From NCBI GenBank assembly GCA_942486035.1, contig CALNXK010000361.1, positions 181,001 to 245,000 on the forward strand: DNA of 64,000 bases, written 5' to 3'. The notes beneath the pieces were generated by a model. It was not told where the DNA came from. It was given only the letters and a program-made list of their open reading frames with translations, and did no database searches. Made by a program: the position numbers and the translations under genes. Source of the DNA: Porites lobata. Taxonomy: Eukaryota > Cnidaria > Anthozoa > Scleractinia > Poritidae. Shown one piece after another: positions 1-11,680 of the stretch (the stretch's first letter is position 1; each line of letters begins with the position of its first letter).

Positions 1-659
1 TAACAATAAACCCAACCTTTTCCTCATAAGATTCCAATATATACCTAAGAATTATGAAATCTTTGATACCGAGTACCTGAAATTGCCTTGAAACCGAATA
101 TCATACACCTACAACTGCCTAGTCAATTTGCTGGGACTGACTCTCCAACATTTTTAGTATGAAAAAACGGCATGGCGATAAACTCCTTGTCGCGAACTGC
201 TTGCGGGGATATGTGGACATACCCCCTCAGAAAATGTAGTAACGCTCTTAAAAACGAAACTAAGGCTGTTCACTTACTTTTTTTCCATTCTTTTGTCTGA
301 TGAAGGTGCTAATCAGAAAAAATGTCTTCCCTTAATTTAAACTAATCAAATGTTAAGGTTTGTTTTACACCAACGAAACTGTTTCAGTTTTGGTCCATGT
401 GATGTCTTGGAATCCCAACCCCCACTGCTGGTGTTTTTAGATACTGTATGAGACCTCTCAGTCTTAAGAGGAGCAAAAGCGAAAAAGAAACCGTCCCCTT
501 GTTTATCCTGCGACTACAGCCACCTTTCATTGCCCTCAGCCCGTAGGAAGAAGACGTCTCACTTGCAAAACGTCCCTGTCTCTAGCGACGGAAAGCGTTG
601 AGACGGCGCTACAGCATTTCCGCCTGGCGCCCTTTGTTTCATTTAAGCCAAATGCTTAC

Positions 660-782
660 CTCTGAAGGTTATACTGTGCGATTCATCATTTGTTCCTTTT
701 GTCATCCTCTCCAGGTCCACTTTCAGGTCTCTAAGTTGCTGATTTACGAAAACATCCATCGTTTGCAGATCTATTTTACGGT
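660..782 (-). CDS. Coiled-coil gene exon 7 (last exon in window)
   Basis: A 123-nt exon (phase 1 to phase 1) reading DRKIDLQTMDVFVNQQLRDL and then KVDLERMTKGTNDESHSITF. Donor GTAAGC at 659. The rest of the gene lies left of the window; no further exon between 1 and 650 could be called with confidence. Confidence 0.65.
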
Positions 783-3700
783 CTAAGAACAAAAGGTACC
801 TGTTAATTATCCTCCAGTTGAGAGCGTTTTTCGTAACTTTGTAGATGGTACAACCCTTAGGCAATGTTAAGCAGTTTTTTCTAAAGGACTACATCGTTTT
901 TTTCCTTCAAAGAAATATTCTCCGCCTTTAGATCTTTTTCGTTATCTAAAATATTTATGCAAATTCGGCATTTACCACCTTTGCGCAGATTTTACCCTTA
1001 GAATTTGCACGCAGTTTGCACACTTTTGCACATGAGCAAATTTGATGCAAATTCATTTTTTCGTCCAGTTCGTGTAACCGGCCAGAATTGCCTGGTGTCA
1101 CTTCCAGCTGCTTACTGTGAAAAGCGGAGAAATGTTATATTGCTATAACTATAGAAAACTTAAGGAGAAACCATCACGTTTTATCCGTTTTTGTCGTTCG
1201 TCTATAACGTGTATAGATCATCTACGAAAGGACGCAAATTATGTATAATTTCGATCTTTTCGCAAAGTTGAACACAATGTACCATTGCTCCTTTTACGTT
1301 TTATCTTCCCTAATAGATGCTTTTTGTCGTTCGTCTAAGCTATCTTTTGAACAGGGGCACCCAACGAGAATATAGTTCAAAACCACTTAAACATAGAATT
1401 GTTAAACGTATTTTCGTATTTAAACGGTAGATATAGGCAATTTTTATGTAAAATTTTTCATCTGTTCGGATTTTTCGGAAAGTCTAGTGATCCGAAAATT
1501 ATAGGGATCAAAACTGAACACAAAATTTCAGCCAGAAAAAAGGCTCCCGAAAATTCTGGTGACCTTTTTTTTCGTTTGCAATTTACCATTTTTAGATGTT
1601 CAAAAGTTTTCATTTTCCTAATAGAGAAATTTTTCTTCTAGATCTCAAATGTTTCCGAACAGTCGAAAATTGTCGTTAAGCTATCTTTTGAAGCTTTCCT
1701 TGAAAGACTCAATATTTTGTTCATGAGCTAACACAGGCAAATTTAAAACAAGGGATAAGGCGTTACAGAAAAAACAAAAGCGTTGTTCCTTTTCATGTTT
1801 CTATAAAAGTATTCAAGTTCACCCAGTTGTGTATAAACAGTAGAACTGATAAATTATAAACATCTGAAATTTGTCGTACCTTGACCGTACTGAAGAAAAA
1901 AGGCTTACCTCTAGAGCTGGTCAATTCCCTTTTAATTACAGCCAGCTCACAACAATGTTTTTCCTTAATCTCTTTTATGATGTTTTCTGCCTTCTTCAAC
2001 AGGTTTGTCATCGTTTGCAGCTGCGTTGTCTGGAGATCTCGTACATTATCTGAAATGGGATAAAAACGAGCGGCTATTAACAAAGACGTGGCAATTAAGA
2101 GTGAGGAACTTTGTCCGTCAGTGGGCTCCTTTTATCTCTATTCTATCCAGTGAAATATCTTTGTAGGAACAGTTCCTCCTTTGAAAGCCTGAGGTTGCGT
2201 TTTGGCTTTTATGATGTGTGTCAAGATTAGCTACGTAGCAATCGTTATTAAGTTTCTTTTTTGAACGTATACGTCGATAAAAATCACCTTTATAAAGGTA
2301 ACCTGTACTTGAGGATCTACGACTCTAACAGACTCTAATTCGTTTTTTTTATGACTCAAAAGTCAGCTACACAAGAGAACCAAAATCTGATGTTTAGCTA
2401 AATACCTTGTTTTGTTTTCTCCTCAAGCGCCCTTTCTAGGACTTCGACATGCTTCTTTAATGATGCTTTCTCTTCTTTAAGATCTCGTTCACGACCTAAA
2501 GTAGAATTAAACACGAACTTAGCTATTAATGCCGGAAAATAACCACAGCGTTTTCTTGTTTTTATTTACTTTATAAAAACGTTTTCACGACGAGTTTTGT
2601 GTCACATGTCCAGCAATAACAAAAACATCTTTCACTTCTCTTTCGTTTTCTATCTAAGAGATGCTTTCTTTTCGGACAGTAATAAACAACAACTTGAAAA
2701 AAAAATCAACTTGCAACCCTTTTATTGATCCATTCATGTTTTCCAGCCTAAAATACGTAAAACACCGTTTCAATTGACCTCCAAAAATGGCTAGTACTTT
2801 TAATATCCTCTTCAGAAACGTATTTAAAAAAATACATTAAGCTGCTCACAAGATCAAAAAAATCAAAGGATCAAATTATCTGAGTTGAACTAAAGATGAG
2901 TTTAAAATAGTCACCATTTTCTGATTTAAGCATTAAATGTGTTTGCTTTTTCAAAAGAAAAAGAGCGCAAAATGCCTTCACTTATTTGAAATGAACTATA
3001 AGCTGACACTAAAGGTAATTATAGAGCGCGCAACGCCTTTATTCATTTCAAATGAACCATAAACTAACACTAAAGGTATAATGAGCGCGCAACGCCTTCA
3101 CTCATTTCAAATAAACTATAAACTGACACTACAGGAAATTATAGAACGCGCAATGCCTTCACTCATTTCAAATGAACCACACAGTAATTTTCAAGGGGTT
3201 ATGATAACTCCTCTAGTGGGGCTAATTTAACTCCTTACGGTGGAGTTATGTTTTGGGGAGTTATGTTTTAGCTCCAAGAAGGAGTTTAAAGAACTCTTTT
3301 TCAGGAGTAAAAGTGACCCCAGATATTGAGGAGTTAAAATAACCCCCAAAAAGGAGTTATCCTGTACCTAAAATTTTTAGTCCACTTTCAGAGTTAAATT
3401 AACTCCAAAAAGAGTAAAAACAACCCATGTAAGGAGTGAAAGTAACCCCATTTCGGAGTCATTTTAACTCCAGACTAAGAGTAAAAAGAACTCTTTTTCA
3501 GGATAAAAATGACCCCAAATTCGGAGTTAAATTAGGAGTTAAAATAACCCCCAAAAAGGGGTTATCCTGTACCTAAAATTTTTACTCTCTGTTTGGGGTT
3601 ATAATAACTCCCTAAAAATTACGGTGCATAAACTGACACTAACGGTAATTATAGGGCGCAATGCCTTCACTCATTTCAAATGAACTATAACCTGACACTA

Positions 3701-6230
3701 CATATCACCTTTGCTTAGGTTAAGCTCATTGTTCATCGTTGATCTGTAGAAGTTTGCGGTTTCCAACTTGCTTTTAGCATCCTCAGCTAACGATCTGATT
3801 AACAGCTGTTGCTTTTTATGGTTTTCCTCTCTTCTAACCAACACCGATTTCAGGTCTTTTATTTGGCTGGCGAGTGATTCGTTTGCTTTGCTTTGGTTTG
3901 TAAGGGAGTCTACAAACAGAAATTCGTATCAGTCGAACAAGTTTGAGAATTAAGACCACTTTAGTCATTTTGTTTAATGACTTTATTTTTTCATCGAAGG
4001 AGAGTCTTGTCCGTATTACATATTGAAATCAATACCTAACAGAGAAGACTTCCTCATCATTACCTTTAACTGATAACAGCTCCTTGTTGAGTTCTTGCAG
4101 TTCTTCTTCTTTTTTGTTCAATTTTTCTTTGGTCACAAAAATACACTTCTTTGCCCTCTTAATGAGTTTCTCCTTCTCTTCAAGTTTCCTCGTTAAATCA
4201 TCTTCCTTTTTCATGCCCTCAGCTACCTTGTCTTGAAGACGGGCGTTTTCATTGCTCTTGGCTGAGTTCGAAAAACAAAACAAGAACATAGTATTTTCCA
4301 ATTCAAGTACTAGTGATACGATATGTAACTGAAAGTTAACACAGTTCATCAGCTGGAGTCAATAATCTAAATGGTCTTTATTGGAGTATTCAATACTTGA
4401 AAGCACGATTCGATAGAAAAGATAAATATTTTGTGTGTGTGTTTGGTCTCTGATAGTGCTTTATGGAAAGGAATAATTATTTAATAAAACATGTGCAGTA
4501 TTCGCCGGTGCAGTAGAAAGTTAATTTATTGTCGTTCTCAAGAAGAAACATTTAAAAGTGTATCTTTATCTTTTCCTCGTCCCATGTTAGAGAATCCGGA
4601 TTCAGGAAATTTTTGCTTCTGGAACTACAGTCCCGAATCCGGGACAAAAAATTGTCGAATCCGGAATACAACTCAAGGAGTTCGGAATCCCACTAACGAT
4701 TGGGAAATCCAGAATTCAAATTCTATTGACAAAGACTGGAATCCAGTACCTGGAATCCACGGCGTGGAATCCAGAATCCAGGCCGCTCTTGGATTCCCTT
4801 GCATAGGACAAACGGCATATCTACTATACAGGTTTGGCCACTAAACTTACTTTGTAAAAAGTGAATTTTGTTGCTTGATATTTATGAAGTGCTTATAACT
4901 CCACATTTGGCTTAAATTTCTGTAGTGACCAAAAAGGGTCAATCAATATTATATCTCTTCTTTACTGAACTAAACGCCTCCATCAATTTCTTTTTCAGTG
5001 CTGAACAAGTAAATCAAAAAATTATTCGAAAACTGAACTAAACTAACGTTCATTTGAAATATGAATTATGTTTACTTTTTTCAACTGGAGTAAAACTAGG
5101 AAAAAAAGATTTTCAGTTTTAGCTTAACGAAATTTTCCGTCAGCCACAGTCTCTGCTCCATAAATATATTTAAACATTTGGTTTTACCTACGAGGCAGTT
5201 AACATTGAAGAATCTTTTACTTTCGCCACAAAACAGTAAAATTGGCAGTGCAGTGTTTTATTCCCACAACAACTCAATGTGATAGGAAATCTTTTCAGAA
5301 CTCACCGTTGCACTGTGCCTTAAGAACTGCGATTTTTTCTTCTAGTTCTTTTTCTCGGTTATACTGAAAAAAAAAAGAAAAAGGAATTGTTTAATGAGAC
5401 AAAGGAAGAGACATGTATAAATTAAAGAAACAAAGTGAGGAGAAAGACTGGGAAGCATAGCAATACTTTGTTCAACGTGATTTGGCTCGCCTAGAGGAAA
5501 GACTAAATTTTCTAATGTAGTAGAGTTTAAATTCCTTTACAAACGATTATTTTTCTTTGCATGGTCTAATACTGCTCGCGCCGGTCACGCGCCTTCTTTT
5601 ATGACGCAAGATTTAGAACTGATTCCATGTCATTTGCGTCATAATTAAAAAAATTGTTCGCACGCGCTTCTTTTTTTTTTTATAGTTAAACAACATAAAT
5701 TCACTTCCAGTAAGATTAAAATAGTTCTTATGACCATGAAAAGAAAGTCCTGCGTTGCTGTTAAGTTAAGACTGAAAGAACAAAATTTTTGTCACCTAAG
5801 TGTAACCATGGTATAATTTGTTGATAAACAGAAAAAAGTAATTTCTTTTTTTTTATGTAGGTTGCGCGCATTTTCGCGGGAGTTCCTTTTTCTTGCAAGC
5901 AGTAGTTCCATCTTCAGTGTCAAATAATTACTACCGCTAGATTAGCGTTAACACTGATCACTGATTACTAAAATTTAATAAGAAAGAAAGGAAGAAACAA
6001 AAACTAGAGGAGGGAGGGGGGGCAACACGCACCTTTTTAGCCATGGCTCGGGCATGGGATACCTCAAGTGGCTCGTAGTTGTTTGTTGGAAGATCAGTGA
6101 CCACCATTCCTTTACAAATTGTCGCATTCCGGGTACGATGCGTCGCCGCACTCTCATCGTCTCCTGTAATTGAGTTGTAAACGTAGTTTAACATGCCGCT
6201 TGTAGCGCTCGATATCCAGGAAGTGTCCAT
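660..6230 (-). CDS. Coiled-coil protein gene, 5' part, seven exons (partial, runs off left edge)
   Basis: Minus-strand gene assembled from seven exons with GT-AG borders: 6230-6033, 5363-5306, 4261-4064, 3909-3709, 2495-2406, 2049-1909 and 782-660, giving 336 codons with every junction in frame. The protein starts MDTSWISSATSGMLNYVYNS, a short non-coiled head of about 66 residues, and then becomes an almost continuous Glu/Lys/Leu heptad-like coiled coil. No catalytic motif, signal peptide or membrane segment is visible. The start is the first true ATG of the open frame; the frame extends upstream only through non-ATG codons. The last exon has a strong GTAAGC donor at 659, so the gene continues left of the window. 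I do not recognise the family; golgin-like or centrosomal coiled-coil proteins are possible but unproven. Confidence 0.72.
1909..2049 (-). CDS. Coiled-coil gene exon 6
   Basis: A 141-nt exon (phase 1 to phase 1) reading DNVRDLQTTQLQTMTNLLKK, then NIIKEIKEKHCCELAVIKRE. CAG acceptor, donor GTAAGC. Its D-x-x-x-DLQT start closely matches exon 7 (DRKIDLQTM), which suggests exon duplication. Confidence 0.68.
2406..2495 (-). CDS. Coiled-coil gene exon 5
   Basis: A 90-nt exon (phase 1 to phase 1) reading RERDLKEEKASLKKHVEVLE. TAG acceptor, donor GTATTT. It opens with the charged R-x-D-L-K pattern that recurs at the starts of exons 6 and 7. Confidence 0.65.
2963..3705. repeat. Tandem array, period 59-61 bp, five copies, interrupted by a transposon
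   Basis: Copies begin at the GAGCGC-like motif at 2963, 3024, 3083, 3144 and 3654 and share ATGCCTTCACTCATTTCAAA and ACTGACACTA. The last spacing returns to exactly 61 bp when the 447-bp insertion at 3180-3626 and a 2-bp duplication are removed. It lies in intron 4 of the coiled-coil gene. Confidence 0.85.
3180..3626. mobile_element. GGAGTTAA-microrepeat element, copy 1 (non-autonomous DNA transposon)
   Basis: A 447-bp insertion with terminal inverted repeats of about 30 bp: CACAGTAATTTT at the left, and CACCGTAATTTT as reverse complement of the right end. Both continue into imperfect GG(A/G)GTTAT-ATAACCCC palindromes. The interior is almost entirely a degenerate microrepeat of GGAGTTAAAATAACCCC in both orientations, with no open frame. 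It is flanked by CA at 3178-3179 and 3627-3628. A second copy lies at 31016-31463. The superfamily was not recognised. Confidence 0.85.
3709..3909 (-). CDS. Coiled-coil gene exon 4
   Basis: A 201-nt exon (phase 1 to phase 1) reading DSLTNQSKANESLASQIKDL, then RREENHKKQQLLIRSLAEDA. TAG acceptor after a T-rich tract, donor GTGATA. Coiled-coil composition continues. Confidence 0.7.
4064..4261 (-). CDS. Coiled-coil gene exon 3
   Basis: A 198-nt exon (phase 1 to phase 1) encoding a highly charged helix with KLEEKEKLIKRAKK and KEKLNKKEEELQELNKELL. It is the clearest heptad-bearing segment of the gene. Acceptor CAG at 4264-4262, donor GTAATG. Confidence 0.72.
4575..4800. repeat. GGAATCC-rich degenerate repeat, copy 1
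   Basis: A patch in which GAATCC or GGATTC words recur every 10-25 bp, with no stable reading frame. A related patch lies at 8735-8890. Both look like decayed copies of one dispersed, internally repetitive element. Confidence 0.5.
5306..5363 (-). CDS. Coiled-coil gene exon 2
   Basis: A 58-nt exon after a polypyrimidine-CAG acceptor, reading YNREKELEEKIAVLKAQCN, with donor GTGAGT. Enters in phase 0 and leaves in phase 1, setting the phase shared by all following exons. Confidence 0.7.
6033..6230 (-). CDS. Coiled-coil gene exon 1 (start codon, 66 codons)
   Basis: Encodes the non-coiled N-terminal head, ending RAMAKK before donor GTGCGT. Ends in phase 0. It holds two candidate N-glycosylation triplets but no signal sequence, so they are probably unused. 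Confidence 0.7.
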
Positions 6231-6975
6231 AATGTTTGTTTTACGACAAGCGTTTAATACCAAATGAAAAAAATTCAGTGTGACCTGTTGTTATGACAAC
6301 ACTATGGTAACTGATTATGTCGTCATTTCGAATGTTTACAGGAGGAGCGTAGCCTGGGATGTAAAACTTTTTTGCGTTCTCTGTTACAACTCTTAAGAAT
6401 TATGTAGACATAATCAACAAGAGAAAAAAATAAAGGGTTTCTGCATTGCTACTCTTTATGGTTTGAACAAGTTAGCAACCGTTGAATAACAACAGAAATT
6501 CAAATATAGAATAAGTAACTAACTTATTCTATTACTGATTTTATCAGCTGCATTATGAGGCTTATCATTTTATCCCGTATTATATATTATTTCGTAAGAT
6601 TCGCCAGTAGTAGAGATAATTATTTTGAATCCTTTGTCATTGTACATATTCTTTTAAAATGAGTTTTACCGTAAAATAGCTTTTTAGCTAAGTTTTAATT
6701 CGCATAAATAAACTGTTGTGTCATGTTATGTTAATTAACTCACACAGGACACACCTCTAATTCAGCCACAGGTGGCCCAAGCATAATATGAGAGTTTGTA
6801 TGGGAAAAATAGAGTTTGAAACCTAGATGAAATAAATGAAGTAAAAGCAGAAACTCATATGAGTTTCTGGTAAAAGCGATAAAAGTTATCAATAAAGTGT
6901 AAATACTGTTACCTGGAGTCGTTGTCTTTGCTTTTACGAAGTTTCAGCGCGATTTGAGTACTTTTACATCATCTG

Positions 6976-7067
6976 TAGCCTGAATTTCATCCGATTTCTT
7001 CGAGTCGTTATTACTCCCTTGTTGAGAGGAGAAAACGACTCGAAGCAATCGGATGAATTTCAGGCTA
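6976..7067. mobile_element. Snap-back miniature element with 9-bp target duplication
   Basis: A 92-bp element whose arms, about 36 bp long, are near-perfect reverse complements, starting TAGCCTGAATTTCATCCGAT and ending CAGGCTA. It is flanked by identical 9-bp direct repeats CATCATCTG (6967-6975 and 7068-7076). No coding capacity. It shares terminal TAGCCTG and 9-bp duplications with the element at 55698-55823. Confidence 0.9.
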
Positions 7068-7550
7068 CATCATCTGACCTGACAGTGTAATATTAAGAGA
7101 CCTTTCGCATTTGTGTTTTCTTGGCCAAGAAATGTCTCTCAGGAGTCTTAGCTTCAGCAAATTTTCAAAGCAAAAGTAAACGATATGAAATATTACGCGC
7201 CATTGAAAAACCTAAGCGCGAGATTGTAGTCGCATAATGAGATCTACGTGATCTCGTATACGGACCTTTCAGAACATATGGTACTCTTTTCTCAATCAAA
7301 CCTGAAGAAGCTATACTTAAGGCCTATTAACACACATTTTTCGTGCGAATTTTCCATGATTTTAGACAGGCTAGTTAACTATGAGTAACACAGAAAATCG
7401 TATCTTTGAATTGTGCTCGCATTGTTGTCAGTGTTGTCGATGACTCCTAAAAATAATGTCTTACATCTGGTAAAAGACTTATCCCATTGATGAAGTGTTA
7501 AGACAGTTAAAGGAAATTAGAAGGAAAACTTAGAGATATGCAGAAAAAAA

Positions 7551-7583
7551 ACAAACAACAACAACAACAACAACAACAAAAAA
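7551..7583. repeat. AAC microsatellite
   Basis: About ten AAC/ACA triplets interrupted once. Confidence 0.85.
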
Positions 7584-7703
7584 CACGTTCTTGACGTCCG
7601 TCGCTATTTATCGCCGAAAATTGAAATTTCGCGGGAGGAGTCAGAGAGGGTCATGGGTACTAGATTCACTTCCCCGGATGCGATTTCTAAAATAGTAATG
7701 GCG

Positions 7704-7780
7704 GACAGTGTCAACCTCGTCCCCAGGGTCTTCTCGCTTTCTAATATGGCGGCGGCAGGAGAGAAGACCCCTGGCACACA
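7704..7780. repeat. Palindromic repeat with CCAGGGTCTTCTC ends, copy 1
   Basis: The core at 7723-7774 is an inverted repeat, CCAGGGTCTTCTC to GAGAAGACCCCTGG, around AATATGGCGGCGGC. Together with flanking AACCTCGTCC it matches, in opposite orientation, the copy at 11585-11680. A short ATG-initiated frame within it is a by-product of the repeat. Confidence 0.75.
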
Positions 7781-8734
7781 GCGAACTAAAACGATCGCTG
7801 ATTGGTGCATTTCATAGCGCGTTCATACGTGCGCTCTCATTGGTTTATTCCTTCCAAAACAAAGATGATTAACCTTTGAGGGCTTCGTAGAGGCTGAGAA
7901 GTGCTTTCTTCAGTGTTTGAGACCTAAAAGGTGGACAGAATTCAGGTCTGATTGTTCGGAAAACTGTGACTATACTGTTGGAAGGCAAAGATTCGAATAT
8001 AGTGATATCTGGTAATCGCTGGGAATATTATAACGCGTAGAGGTATTTCTGTTACTCGTGCTATTTGGTTTGTGTGTTCCGAAAATTACTAAAGATTTGT
8101 TTCTTTAATTCCCGATTTGTGAAAGAATACTTGCAAGGCTTCAGCTTATCAATAAATTTAGCTGCCCGTTGCAAAGGTGTAGTATTGTTCTGCCTTTTGT
8201 TTTCTTTGAACAAAAGCTGTATGCTTAATATTATTAATGTATGTGGTTATACGGAAATCTTGCATAATCTGCGCTTTGTCTCAGCAGTTTTTGTCAAGTG
8301 AAACATTCTTTTCCTTTGATCGTAACATTCATGGGCCTAACCTGGCCTTCTTTTAATTTTTCCACTGTGATTTTGAAGGGGGACGAGGAGCGAGAGAGGC
8401 AGATGTCGAAACAAAACTAAAAATTGAAGCCAAACATAGTGTCGCTATCATTTGATATTTTTAATCCTGACTTTTCATTTATTCAGTTTTTAGTGTCACA
8501 ATAATGATAATTTATTATTGTTTGCTCATTTCAGTGGCAGTAAAATACAGCTAAATACAGAGACATTGGGAAAATAAACTGTTTCCTTTCTCAGAAATGA
8601 AAAACTTACATATTGATGTATTGAAGCTTGTGGGATTTCTTTCTAGTTGCAAAAATAAAATAAATGAAAGCACATGATGTCTTTTATTTTATCAAGTTGA
8701 AAACAGTGATCAGCCCATTCAAGGAAATCTGACC

Positions 8735-8890
8735 GTCTTGGATTCTCAATTTTGCGCCATGGATACCGCATTCTGGATTCTTTGTCAGTGGAACATGGAT
8801 TCGGATTCCAGTTATAAGTGGGATCCGGAGTACTTTAGGACCTTTATTCCAGATTCCAAGAGAAAAATTTCCCAGATTCCAGACATGGGG
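8735..8890. repeat. GGATTCC-rich degenerate repeat, copy 2
   Basis: Repeated GGATTC and GATTCC words in the same style as 4575-4800, mostly in inverted orientation. No gene. Confidence 0.45.
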
Positions 8891-11458
8891 TGACAGTGAC
8901 CCCAAGATAAATATGTTTTCTGTCAAACTAAAACCTGTCAATTGAGCTTCTAATTACTGTAGGCTAAGTGTGCATGTTGTTCTTGTCACTGCATGATGTT
9001 CTTGTCACTATATCCTTGAAAAGGGGTTTGTGGACCAGGTGAAAAAGTGGCTGGTACTGTAGTATTCCAACACCAGCTGGGTATGATTGTGAAGCAGCTA
9101 TAATTCAGTTCTAAACCTTGGATTTAAAAAAAAATAAACTACTTCAAAGGGTGCATATATCACTATCCACTGAATAAACAAGAGCGGAAGGGGCCTGGAG
9201 CATCTCGATCATGGGATTTTTCATGTCGAGATGCAAAGGCTTTTGAAGTGTTTTGTGCCAGAGTCCCCATTAGCATAGTGAGCTTTTAGTTGCCTAGTCA
9301 TGGCCAATGAGTTTTAGGTCACGTGGTCCCAAGCGAAATAGTGAAACAGTTTCCCTCCAGTTTGCCTAAGATAAGTCACCGAAATGAATTGACCAAGAAT
9401 TAAGGCCTGGGAAAATGCCACACAGGGACAAGGCAAGGCTTTTATCTTGTTTAGGTGTTGCGGTGTGAGGTTGCAGCTGTTAGATGTGCTGGCTTAAATA
9501 CTTTCAAAGTCTACTTTAAGGTGTTGGTTAGTCTTAGTAATAGTGTCTGTATTATAATCATATCGTCAGAAATAATCAGATTAACCCAACTATTAAACTG
9601 ATAATCGATTATAGTAGATTATAGTTTTGTGCCCCCTGTGTGCCACTTTCAACACTGAAAATAATTTTGTAAGTGAACAAAACAAAAAACCTACCCTGCA
9701 AGCAGAGGCTTATCTGTCACATAGTTAAACCAACTAAACAACATATAAACTACATTAAGAGCCCATCAAAAAGACAACACAGGTGTATTAATGTCCTTAT
9801 TTGTCAACAATGTTTTTGTGAATTTTCCACAACAATCAACTGAACATTAATTTTGTATAAGCAATACTCACTTTGCTTTAGGTTTCTGATGCTTTATAGA
9901 TTATGATTGATAATCAGCACACCGCTACCAAGTCATGTCTCAATTAGAGTACGAAAGGGCCCATCTGACGAGCAAAGCGTGTTTGACTTAAAACATCTAT
10001 TATCTCCAAATGAGACAGGAACTTTTACTGTGCACATGACTCAGATAGGACTATCAAATTTTTGAACTGGAGTCTAGCCTTTAGTCAATTTGCACATTGA
10101 CATGGCAAAGTGCAGCCCCAAGTAATATGTCAAATAAACCAAAGTCAGGGATTAAGGAAGTTTTTGCTCTGAAAATCAAATCTATTTCAAAGTGGAGAAT
10201 ACATTTTGGATTGCTATATTACAAACAATGGAAACACTCTTCACCTTTTGCTAGCTATTAAAGCGGGGTTAATGCTTTTTTTACATCTGAGAGGCAAAAA
10301 AAAAAACAATAATAACAACATCTTAAATCCTCTATTAAGGCCCCCTCTCTCAAATAAGCCCTCCTTTTCAGTGAAAGAAAGTTTTAACAATAAGCCCCCG
10401 TCTTTTTTAACCCCCATCCCACCTTAAACTAGAAAGGGATAACCTCTTTTATCTCCTTTTCACTTTCCGATTTGGATTCGTGAATAAACAGTTATTATTA
10501 TTTTCTTATTCTTCACTAATAAATAAGAGACTGTATAAATCAATGAAAACTGTAAAGCTTTCTGTGGACCGATCCAGGATGATTTATTCACCAACTGGAA
10601 GTTCGGATTTGTTTTTGATCCTCGGCTGCTTGACCTCCAACCTTCTTGTACTTGGGCTTTTTCACTTGGCATTTTTTTTGGTGGGGAACTAATACCACCG
10701 TCTTTGCTAGATTAAATAAGGCCCCTATCTCTATTGCCCGGAAGCACTGTGAACGGGGTTAGATATCAAAAGCCAATAACAAAGTCTAAAAACTGTGAAG
10801 TAGATGAAGATTAACAATAATTTTATTACCTGTACCAGTTCAAGTGACAAAATATCCAAACTGACCAAGGAACTGTTTAATTTTCAACCAAAGTTTCCTC
10901 AAATTATATTAACAAAATAGTGTTCTCTGGTTCTTGTTTTCAGGAAAAAAAAATTGTTTTTTTACATATCAGAGTTCAGTTAAAATTTGTGCAGATAGAA
11001 AAACAATAGTCAAAAACCTCATGAAGATCTGTAACAAAACTGACGATAACTTATCAGCTTAAAGTGTGTGCGACTCAATTTAATGCTTAGTTGAATTTCG
11101 GAGCGGAAGAGGTCTTAGAGCGTCACGTCATGACAAAAAATTCCCTGGCTTCAGAGGTCTGTTCTCGAAATTCCTTACATGAAGAAAAAAATTGTGCTCA
11201 CGGTTAGAAAAAGCTCCCCCTTTCACGAAAGAAGAAACCTGAACCTCTGCGCGCTCAGGGTACGACAAAAAAAGAAAACGGTGAAAAAAGGTCGGTATCG
11301 AGAAATTAAGTTGTAGACAGCCGTGTGCGCTAGAACTTTCAGGCTTAAAACAAATGAAGGTCATTGAACAGAAAATAAGATCGCTATATCATTCTACCGT
11401 ATTCCTGTGGCTTGTAAGTGTATTCTTTCATATTTTTAGCTTCTTTTGAGTTTTGCCT

Positions 11459-11623
11459 TTGCCGCCATTTTGTTTGTTTTTCACCAGTCTCAAGACCTCG
11501 TACCCAGATCCTCTCACTCTTTATCTTGGCCGCCATTTTGAATAAATTTCCACTCTCCGTGGACAAATCAGTCACGTGATTTCTGCTGTGTGCCAGGGTC
11601 TTCTCTCCCGCCGCCGCCATATT
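11459..11623 (+). promoter_or_regulatory. Putative DYNC2I1 promoter with clustered YY1-like motifs
   Basis: GCCGCCATTTTG occurs at 11461-11472 and 11529-11540, and a third GCCGCCATATT lies at 11613-11623, about 150-310 bp upstream of the start codon. The pattern matches the known YY1 core (AANATGGCG on the other strand), often found near transcription starts. The third site lies inside a transposable palindrome. Function is inferred from position and motif only; no TATA box was evident. Confidence 0.4.
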
Positions 11624-11680
11624 GGAAAGCGAGAAGACCCTGGGGACGAGGTTGGGACAGTGTACTTAGCAACAATACAG
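11585..11680. repeat. Palindromic repeat with CCAGGGTCTTCTC ends, copy 2 (inverted)
   Basis: Reverse-complement copy of the repeat at 7704-7780, with core palindrome 11593-11643. It lies about 90-185 bp upstream of the DYNC2I1 start codon, so it may overlap the promoter or 5' UTR. Confidence 0.75.

Noticed and set aside
240..330. Further short exon of the coiled-coil gene with donor GTAAGT
   Set aside because: A 19-31-nt minus-strand exon is conceivable, but acceptor and phase are ambiguous and no following exon was found.
11384..11620. Minus-strand frame starting MAAAGEKT
   Set aside because: The start derives from the palindromic repeat; the inverted copy near 7745 begins with the same residues in a different frame continuation.
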